Source: Pseudomonas karstica | GTDB lineage: Bacteria; Pseudomonadota; Gammaproteobacteria; Pseudomonadales; Pseudomonadaceae | Assembly (NCBI RefSeq): GCF_009707515.1 | Contig: NZ_WLYI01000013.1 | Coordinates: 62,001 to 126,000 of the forward strand | Length of the DNA stretch: 64,000 nucleotides | Reading direction: 5' to 3' | Shown: piece after piece, positions 58,095 to 64,000 of the stretch | Layout of the letters: every line of letters starts with the position of its first letter | Position numbering within the stretch: the stretch's first letter is position 1 | The notes under the pieces: generated by a model | Database searches by the model: none | Seen by the model: the letters and a program-made list of their open reading frames with translations, nothing else | Told to the model about the DNA's origin: nothing | Made by a program: the position numbers and the translations under genes

Positions 58095-60095
58095 ATGAGT
58101 GGATCGTCCACCCCTTCAAGCGGTCTGATCCGCATGAATCCGCCGGTGTTTTACTTTGCCGCGAGCTTCATCCTGCTGTTCGGCCTGACGGTTATCGCCA
58201 TTCCTGAACAAGCTGGGGCCTGGCTGCTGGCGGCGCAAAACTGGGCGGCCAATACGGTCGGCTGGTACTACATGCTGGCGATGACCCTGTATCTGGTCTT
58301 CGTGGTGGTCACCGCGCTATCTGGCTACGGCAAGATCAAGCTCGGTGCCGACCACGACGAGCCCGAATTCAGTTACCTGTCCTGGGCCGGCATGCTGTTC
58401 GCCGCCGGGATCAGCATCACGTTGTTTTTCTTCTGCGTCTCGGAGCCTTTGACTCACCTGGTGCAACCGCCCCAGGGCGAAGCCGGTACCGCCGAGGCCG
58501 CGCGCCAAGCCATGCAGATCCTGTTTCTGCACTGGGGCCTGCACGGCTGGGGCGTGTTCGCCTTTGTTGGCATGGCCCTGGCGTATTTCGCCTACCGGCA
58601 TAACCTGCCGCTGGCGTTGCGCTCGGCGCTGTATCCGCTGATCGGCAAGCGCATCAACGGCCCTATTGGCTACGCGGTGGATGGCTTCGGCATTATCGCT
58701 ACAGTGTTTGGCCTCGGCGCCGATATGGGGTTTGGCGTATTGCACCTCAACTCCGGGCTCGACTACCTGTTCGGCGTGGCCCACACCCAGTGGGTCCAGG
58801 TCGGCCTGATCACCTTGATGATGGGGGCGGCGATCCTGGTGGCCGTGGCGGGCGTCGACAAGGGCGTGCGAGTAATGTCCGACATCAACATGCTGCTGGC
58901 CTGTGCGCTGCTGCTGTTCGTGCTGTTCGCCGGGCCCACCCAGCACTTGCTCAACACCCTGATCCAGAACATCGGTGATTACCTCGGCGCCTTGCCGACC
59001 AAAAGTTTCGACCTTTACGCCTATGACAAGCCCAATGACTGGCTCGGCGGCTGGACCGTGTTCTATTGGGCCTGGTGGATCGCATGGTCGCCGTTCGTGG
59101 GCCTGTTTATCGCGCGTATTTCCCGTGGCCGCACCATTCGCGAGTTCGTCTTCGGTGTGCTGTTGATCCCGCTGGGTTTCACCCTGGCGTGGATGTCGAT
59201 TTTCGGCAATAGCGCCATCGATCAGGTGCTCAACCACGGCATGACCGCCTTGGGTGCATCGGCTATCGATGACCCGTCGATGAGCCTCTACCTGTTGCTG
59301 GAAACCTACCCGTGGAGCAAGGTCGTCATTACGGTCACGGTGTTTATCAGCTTCGTGTTCTTCGTTACCTCCGCCGACTCCGGCACCGTCGTGCTGTCGA
59401 CCCTGTCAGCCAAAGGTGGCAACGCCGATGAAGACGGGCCGAAATGGCTGCGGGTGTTCTGGGGCGCGATGACCGCGCTGGTGACCAGTGCCTTACTGTT
59501 TGCCGGCAGTATCGATTCGTTGAAATCGGCGGTGGTGCTGACCTCATTACCATTCTCGATGATCCTGCTGCTGATGATGTGGGGGCTGCACAAGGCTTTC
59601 TACCTCGAATCCCAGAAGCAGATTGCGCAACTGCACTCCCTGGCGCCGGTCTCGGGATCGCGCAAGGGCCGTGGTGGTTGGCGCCAGCGTTTGACCCAGG
59701 CCGTGCACTTCCCGTCGCGGGATGAGGTGTACCGTTTCCTCGAGACCACCGTGCGTCCGGCGATTGAAGAAGTGACGGCAGTCTTCGTCGAGAAGGGGCT
59801 GAGCGTGGTCACCCAGCCCGATCCGGTCAACGACAGTGTCAGCCTGGAGATCGGCCATGGCGAAGAGCATCCGTTTGTCTATCAGGTGCAGATGCGCGGC
59901 TACTTCACGCCGTCGTTTGCCCGGGGTGGCATGGGCTCCAAAGAGATCAACAACCGTCGCTATTACCGGGCGGAAGTGCATTTGAGTGAAGGTAGCCAGG
60001 ATTACGACCTGGTGGGCTACACCAAGGAGCAGATCATCAACGACATCCTTGATCAGTACGAGCGCCACCTGCAGTTCCTGCACCTGGTTCGCTAA
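58095..60095 (+). CDS. betT: BCCT-family choline transporter
   Basis: A 666-residue secondary transporter with twelve predicted spans (first about 17-37). The BCCT signature is clear in DWLGGWTVFYWAWWIAWSPF and GLFIARISRGRTIREFVFG near 315-355, and the choline-binding aromatic residues Trp/Tyr fall in that stretch. The cytoplasmic C-terminal tail from about 505 is long (160 residues), as in BetT-type osmosensing choline carriers. It takes up choline for glycine betaine synthesis or catabolism. It is probably repressed through the dyad at 57975. Confidence 0.92.
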   Translation: MSGSSTPSSGLIRMNPPVFYFAASFILLFGLTVIAIPEQAGAWLLAAQNWAANTVGWYYMLAMTLYLVFVVVTALSGYGKIKLGADHDEPEFSYLSWAGMLFAAGISITLFFFCVSEPLTHLVQPPQGEAGTAEAARQAMQILFLHWGLHGWGVFAFVGMALAYFAYRHNLPLALRSALYPLIGKRINGPIGYAVDGFGIIATVFGLGADMGFGVLHLNSGLDYLFGVAHTQWVQVGLITLMMGAAILVAVAGVDKGVRVMSDINMLLACALLLFVLFAGPTQHLLNTLIQNIGDYLGALPTKSFDLYAYDKPNDWLGGWTVFYWAWWIAWSPFVGLFIARISRGRTIREFVFGVLLIPLGFTLAWMSIFGNSAIDQVLNHGMTALGASAIDDPSMSLYLLLETYPWSKVVITVTVFISFVFFVTSADSGTVVLSTLSAKGGNADEDGPKWLRVFWGAMTALVTSALLFAGSIDSLKSAVVLTSLPFSMILLLMMWGLHKAFYLESQKQIAQLHSLAPVSGSRKGRGGWRQRLTQAVHFPSRDEVYRFLETTVRPAIEEVTAVFVEKGLSVVTQPDPVNDSVSLEIGHGEEHPFVYQVQMRGYFTPSFARGGMGSKEINNRRYYRAEVHLSEGSQDYDLVGYTKEQIINDILDQYERHLQFLHLVR

Positions 60096-60167
60096 GGCAC
60101 ATGGCGAGCGGGTAGCTCTTTGCTGTAAAAAGGACCGGCACACTTAAGCGTTTCAGCTGTCCTTGAA

Positions 60168-60197
60168 GGGCGCGAAGGTATGGTTATCTTCGCGCCC
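60168..60197 (+). terminator. hairpin between betT and the aldo/keto reductase gene
   Basis: GGGCGCGAAG (60168-60177) pairs perfectly with CTTCGCGCCC (60188-60197) around a 10-base loop; TGCTTGTTTAG follows. It is the likely end of betT transcription. Confidence 0.65.
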
Positions 60198-60223
60198 TGC
60201 TTGTTTAGACCAGAGAGGATTCG

Positions 60224-61261
60224 ATGACTTACATTGCTGCCCAAAACCGCTATGAATCTATTCCCTATCGCCGCGTAGGCCGCAGTGGGTTGGTGCTGCC
60301 GGCACTGTCCCTGGGGTTGTGGCACAACTTTGGCGACAGCACTCCCATCGACACCCAGCGCGCTTTGCTGCGTACCGCGTTCGACCTGGGGATCAACCAC
60401 TTCGACCTGGCCAACAACTACGGCCCGCCCTATGGCAGCGCCGAGATCAATTTCGGTCGCTTGCTGCGTGAAGATTTCAAGCACTACCGCGACGAACTGA
60501 TCATCTCCAGCAAGGCTGGCTGGGATATGTGGCCCGGCCCTTATGGCCAGGGCGGTGGTTCGCGCAAATACGTATTGGCGAGCCTGGACCAGAGCCTGCA
60601 ACGCCTGGGTGTCGACTATGTGGATATTTTCTACTCTCACCGCTTTGATGCCGATACCCCGCTGGAAGAAACCGCCAGCGCCCTGGCCACCGCCGTGCAA
60701 CAGGGCAAGGCGTTGTACATTGGTATCTCGTCTTACTCGGGGGCGAAAACCCGGGAAATGGCGGCGCTCCTCAAGGAGTGGAAAGTCCCGCTATTGATCC
60801 ACCAACCGGCCTACAACCTGCTCAACCGTTGGGTGGAAAAAGACCTGCTGGACGCCACCGACGAACTCGGTGCCGGGGTGATTGCGTTCACGCCGCTGGC
60901 CCAGGGCTTGTTGACCGATAAATATCTCAACGGTGTGCCGGCCGATGCGCGGGTAAATCGACCGGGAGGTGGTTCATTGCAGGCTTCGCACTTGTCCGAT
61001 GCCAACATCGCCCATGTACGCGCCCTCAATGAAATTGCCCAGCGTCGTGGGCAAAGCCTGGCCCAACTGGCCCTGGCCTGGACCCTGCGCGATCCTCGGG
61101 TAACCAGTGCATTGATCGGTGCGAGCCGGCCGGAGCAGATCATTGAAAACGTCGGGGCGTTGAAGAACTTGAGCTTCAGTGCGGATGAGCTGGCGGAGAT
61201 TGATCGGTTTGCCCAGGAGGGTGGGATCAACTTGTGGGAAAAGCCGTCCACGGCGCAATAA
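60224..61261 (+). CDS. mgrA: aldo/keto reductase, YghZ/MgrA-like
   Basis: A 345-residue NADPH-dependent reductase of AKR14 type. The start has AGAGAGG upstream. Catalytic residues can be placed at Asp62, Tyr66 (DLANNYGPPYGSAEINFG), Lys (IISSKAGWDMWPGPYG) and His (DIFYSHRFD). The WDMWPGPYGQGGGSRKY motif is specific to YghZ/L-glyceraldehyde-3-phosphate reductase. The physiological role is methylglyoxal or L-G3P detoxification. It is transcribed alone, convergent with tauD. Confidence 0.88.
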   Translation: MTYIAAQNRYESIPYRRVGRSGLVLPALSLGLWHNFGDSTPIDTQRALLRTAFDLGINHFDLANNYGPPYGSAEINFGRLLREDFKHYRDELIISSKAGWDMWPGPYGQGGGSRKYVLASLDQSLQRLGVDYVDIFYSHRFDADTPLEETASALATAVQQGKALYIGISSYSGAKTREMAALLKEWKVPLLIHQPAYNLLNRWVEKDLLDATDELGAGVIAFTPLAQGLLTDKYLNGVPADARVNRPGGGSLQASHLSDANIAHVRALNEIAQRRGQSLAQLALAWTLRDPRVTSALIGASRPEQIIENVGALKNLSFSADELAEIDRFAQEGGINLWEKPSTAQ

Positions 61262-61268
61262 GCTAATG

Positions 61269-61299
61269 GATCGTTCCCATGCAGAGCGTGGGAGCGATC
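61269..61299. terminator. palindromic repeat between convergent genes
   Basis: GATCGTTCCCA (61269-61279) pairs with TGGGAGCGATC (61289-61299) with one mismatch. It is placed between the aldo/keto reductase and tauD stops, as the related palindrome is at 25899 and 38048. Confidence 0.6.
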
Positions 61300-61310
61300 A
61301 GCGGCTCAAT

Positions 61311-62147
61311 CTAGAACGGCACATCCCCCAGAATTGTCGCCCGATGCATCACCCGCCGCTGTGGCCGGTAATCGTCGACGGCATAGTGCTGGGTCACGCG
61401 GTTGTCCCAGAACGCCACGTCGTTTGCCTGCCAGCGCCAGCGAATGGTGAATTCCGGACGGGTGGCGTGGGCAAACAACAGCTTGAGGATGGCTTCGCTT
61501 TCGGCAGGTTCCAGTTCGTTGATCTTGCTGGTGAAACCTTCACTGACGAACAGTGATTTACGCCCGCTCACCGGGTGGGTGCGGATGACTGGGTGGGACA
61601 GCGGCGGGTTCTTTCTGCGGGTTTCCTCCCAGCGCGCCAGGTCCTCGGGCGTGTTGCCGTACCGCTCCAGAGGAAAGGAGCGGGTGAAATCGTGGGTCGC
61701 GGTCAAGCCGCTCAATAGCCCCTTCATCGGTTCCGATAACGCCTCATAGACGGCGATGCCGCTGGCCCACAAGGTGTCGCCGCCAAATTCCGGTAGCAGC
61801 TTGGCGCTGAGTACTGCGCCGAGGGCCGGGGTGGGCAAAAAGGTCACGTCGGTGTGCCAGATGGCATTGTCGCGCACGTCAGTGACGGCAGTGTCGAGGA
61901 TCAGTACTTCGGGTTGCTGCGGTACGTTTGGGTAGATCGGGTGAATGTGCAGGTCGCCGAAATTGGCCGCAAATCGTGCTTGCTGTTGCGGGGTGATCGG
62001 CTGATCGCGAAAGAACAGCACCGAGTGTTTGAGCAGCGCCTGTTCGATGGCGTCGCGCTGCCCGGTGTTCAGCGGTTGGGCAATGTCGACGCCACTGATC
62101 TGGGCGCCAAGGGCGGTGCTGAGGGGAGTTACGGTCAGGCTGCTCAT
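61311..62147 (-). CDS. tauD: taurine dioxygenase
   Basis: A 278-residue Fe(II)/2-oxoglutarate-dependent oxygenase releasing sulfite from taurine. It starts at the ATG at 62147 ([10 protein letters not shown]). The iron ligands are His98 and Asp100 (IWHTDVTF) and His254 ([13 protein letters not shown]), with Arg near 265 for 2-oxoglutarate. [30 protein letters not shown] is typical of TauD. It is the last gene of the leftward tauABCD operon, 55 bases after tauC. Confidence 0.94.
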   Translation of the reverse strand: MSSLTVTPLSTALGAQISGVDIAQPLNTGQRDAIEQALLKHSVLFFRDQPITPQQQARFAANFGDLHIHPIYPNVPQQPEVLILDTAVTDVRDNAIWHTDVTFLPTPALGAVLSAKLLPEFGGDTLWASGIAVYEALSEPMKGLLSGLTATHDFTRSFPLERYGNTPEDLARWEETRRKNPPLSHPVIRTHPVSGRKSLFVSEGFTSKINELEPAESEAILKLLFAHATRPEFTIRWRWQANDVAFWDNRVTQHYAVDDYRPQRRVMHRATILGDVPF

Positions 62148-62202
62148 GGGGTTCTCTTGAATATTGGGCGCCGATCTGTCGGCGTAGTCAGTGCTGTTGT
62201 GC

Positions 62203-63039
62203 TTAATGTGCCTGGCCGTGCCACGGCACCAGTTTGCGCTGCAGGGCACGCAGGCCCATTTCCATGGCGAAGGCGATCATGGCGATGACCAGGATCCCCA
62301 GCACCACCACATCGGTGACCAGGAACTGCGCCGCGGACTGCACCATGAAGCCCAGGCCGCTGGTGGCGGCGATCAGTTCGGCAGCCACCAGGGTCGACCA
62401 GCCGACCCCCAGGCCAATCCGCACACCGGTGAGAATGTCGGGCAGGGCGCTCGGCAAAATCACATGGCGAATCAACTGGGCCCGGGTCGCGCCCAAAGAC
62501 TGCGCAGCACGCAATTTGGCCGGGTCGACTGTGCGCACACCAGTTGCGGTGGCGATGGCAATCGGGGCAAAAATCGCCAGGTAGATCAGCAGCACCTTGG
62601 ACAGCTCGCCGATGCCACACCAGATGACGATCAGCGGCAAATAGGCCAGCGGAGGGATTGGCCGGTAGAACTCGATCAGTGGATCAAGAATGCCGCGGGC
62701 GATGCGATTGGCGCCGATAGCGATGCCTACCGGCACCGCCGTCAGCACCGCGAAGCCCAGGCCCAGGCCGATGCGGCTGAGGCTCGCACCCAGGTGCTGC
62801 CACAGGGTGGAATCCATGTAGCCGGTGGTCGCCAGCAACCAGCCTTTTTGCAGCACGGCAGACGGAGGTGGCAGGAATAGCGGTTCGATCCATTCACTGG
62901 CGGTTACGGCCCACCAGATGGCCAACAAGGCAACCAGGGTCAGCACACTGATCCAGCGGGTACTCAAGCTGCGGCGCACGGGGGCGGCGGCTTTATGCAC
63001 AGGGTTGGTGGCCGTGGCCGGTAATTCATAGCTGCTCAT
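62203..63039 (-). CDS. tauC: taurine ABC permease
   Basis: A 278-residue inner-membrane permease (SsuC/TauC type) with six hydrophobic spans. The start is the ATG at 63039, overlapping the tauB stop (ATGA). An N-terminal cytoplasmic stretch is followed by [19 protein letters not shown] and the coupling loop [46 protein letters not shown] is a family hallmark. Confidence 0.94.
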   Translation of the reverse strand: MSSYELPATATNPVHKAAAPVRRSLSTRWISVLTLVALLAIWWAVTASEWIEPLFLPPPSAVLQKGWLLATTGYMDSTLWQHLGASLSRIGLGLGFAVLTAVPVGIAIGANRIARGILDPLIEFYRPIPPLAYLPLIVIWCGIGELSKVLLIYLAIFAPIAIATATGVRTVDPAKLRAAQSLGATRAQLIRHVILPSALPDILTGVRIGLGVGWSTLVAAELIAATSGLGFMVQSAAQFLVTDVVVLGILVIAMIAFAMEMGLRALQRKLVPWHGQAH

Positions 63040-63815
63040 GCACACACCTGCCGTTGGGAGAACACCTTGCCCAGCACGTGTTCGCGGGTTTCGATAAAGT
63101 GTGGGTCGGACTTGATCGCCCGTGCGGACTCTCCGGCGGCGTAGCGCTGGCCGAAGTCCAGGCTCAGGCGCTCGACAATCTGGCCCGGGTTGGGCGCCAG
63201 CAGAATCAAATCGGTAGCGAGGAACACGGCTTCTTCGATGTCGTGGGTAATCAGGAACACCGGCTTGGCCGTGCGCCGCCAGACCTGCAGCAGCAACTCC
63301 TGCATCTGTTCGCGGGTGAACGCATCGAGGGCGCCGAAAGGCTCGTCCATCAGCAGCACCCGAGGGTCTGCGGCCAATGCCCGGGCCAGGCCGACGCGCT
63401 GCTTCTGGCCGCCGGACAGTTGCCAGATACGGCGGCTGTCAAAACCTGCCAGGTCCACCAGGGCGAGCATTTCACGGGCACGAACTTCACGCTGGGCCTT
63501 GGGCACGCCAGCCAACGCCAGGCCGAAGCCGACATTGGCCAACACATCTTGCCAAGGCAGCAGGGCATCGTCCTGGAACACGACCCCACGTTCGGCACTG
63601 GGTCCCTTTACGGGCACGCCGTCGAGGGTGATACGCCCGGCACTGGGTTCGACGAAGCCGGCAATCAGGTTCAACAGCGAAGTCTTGCCACTGCCGGAAG
63701 GGCCAAGGGCGACCAGCAATTGCTGTGGCCCCAGGCTCAGGGAAATGTCCGCCAGCACAGGCGCCGTGGCGCCTGGATACTGTGCGCTGATGCGCTCCAG
63801 TTGTAGCAAGGCCAT
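63036..63815 (-). CDS. tauB: taurine ABC import ATPase
   Basis: A 259-residue ATPase of the SsuB/TauB group. Walker [10 protein letters not shown] (near 38), Q-loop [18 protein letters not shown], signature [16 protein letters not shown], Walker [16 protein letters not shown] and [18 protein letters not shown] are intact. It is coupled to tauC and lies 18 bases after tauA. Confidence 0.94.
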   Translation of the reverse strand: MALLQLERISAQYPGATAPVLADISLSLGPQQLLVALGPSGSGKTSLLNLIAGFVEPSAGRITLDGVPVKGPSAERGVVFQDDALLPWQDVLANVGFGLALAGVPKAQREVRAREMLALVDLAGFDSRRIWQLSGGQKQRVGLARALAADPRVLLMDEPFGALDAFTREQMQELLLQVWRRTAKPVFLITHDIEEAVFLATDLILLAPNPGQIVERLSLDFGQRYAAGESARAIKSDPHFIETREHVLGKVFSQRQVCA

Positions 63816-63833
63816 CGCGGTTAACTCCTGATA

Positions 63834-64000
63834 TCAGTTAGTGATGAACTTCGGGCTGACGTAGGGGGCGTAGTCCGGCAGTACGGCGTCGACCTTGCCT
63901 TGCTCCTTGAGGAACGCGGCGGTGTCGGTGACAGCCTTGGTAGTCGGCGCGCCGAGGAGGACGATCTGGTCAGCTGCCAGCGGGTAGACGTTGCCTTGCA
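63834..64000 (-). CDS. tauA: taurine-binding protein, C-terminal fragment
   Basis: The last 54 codons of a gene entering from the right edge, ending TGA at 63836-63834. The readable sequence begins QGNVYPLAADQIVLLGAP, contains TTKAVTDTAAFLKEQGKVDA, and ends DYAPYVSPKFITN. This is the normal C-terminus of TauA periplasmic binding proteins, and tauBCD follow in order. The rest is outside the window. Confidence 0.88.
   Translation of the reverse strand, partial: QGNVYPLAADQIVLLGAPTTKAVTDTAAFLKEQGKVDAVLPDYAPYVSPKFITN

Overview
The window looks like chromosome of a fluorescent Pseudomonas (P. fluorescens group). It has G+C-rich coding DNA and dense operons with ATGA-type overlaps. Nearly every housekeeping gene reads as a close Pseudomonas protein (gabDT, sbp-cysTWA, oscA, triABC, metNIQ, tauABCD, betT, a DesB-like desaturase). 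The spacers carry REP/REPIN palindromes typical of this group. These assignments come from reading the protein sequences by eye; no database search was run.

Region 1 (1-5.6 kb) is the right end of a P4-like integrative element inserted at the 3' end of a tRNA-Arg(CCG) gene. All its genes point left, away from the tRNA: a P4-type integrase, two small HTH regulators (one AlpA-like), small hypothetical genes, an Ash-like frame with a strongly structured RNA segment, a DUF3077 protein, and a TOPRIM/DUF927 protein that runs off the left edge. A family of 9-bp GTAACAC repeats lies between the integrase and the HTH operon.

Region 2 (5.8-10.1 kb) is the most unusual part: a probable R-body (reb) locus. 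A Crp/Fnr-like regulator and an ECF-like sigma factor precede a six-gene operon. The operon holds four RebB-domain proteins (two of 104 aa and about 89% identical to each other, one of 75 aa, one of 190 aa), a permuted papain/NlpC-P60-like enzyme and an Ala/Gln-rich coiled-coil protein. It ends in a strong terminator.

Region 3 (10.3-21.3 kb) holds GABA catabolism (gabD, gabT), a BaeRS-like two-component system divergent from a two-gene RND efflux pump, and a membrane acyl desaturase.

Region 4 (21.7-38.1 kb) is mostly sulfur supply: oscA, the sulfate importer sbp-cysT-cysW-cysA, an alpha/beta hydrolase, a degenerate sigma-54 activator-like ATPase, a MetQ-like binding protein, and a polar amino-acid ABC importer. 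Between these lie regulators (Crp/Fnr, a receiver-only protein, AraC, LysR), an MFS exporter with a nucleoside deaminase, and a tandem REPIN array.

Region 5 (38-45.3 kb) has a RecF/OLD-like ATPase, the triABC efflux operon (two adaptor proteins plus an RND pump, no outer-membrane channel), and a SAM methyltransferase.

Region 6 (45.3-64 kb) returns to organosulfur use. It has metNI-metQ, an NtaA/DszA-type flavin monooxygenase, two tandem SfnB-like oxidoreductases, a cystine importer (tcyJLN), D-cysteine desulfhydrase, serine acetyltransferase, betT, an aldo/keto reductase and tauABCD (tauA cut by the right edge). Most sulfur operons start from AT-rich upstream regions, which suggests shared control, probably by CysB. 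Together the genes would import sulfate, taurine, methionine and cystine, desulfurise organosulfur compounds, and interconvert cysteine and serine derivatives.
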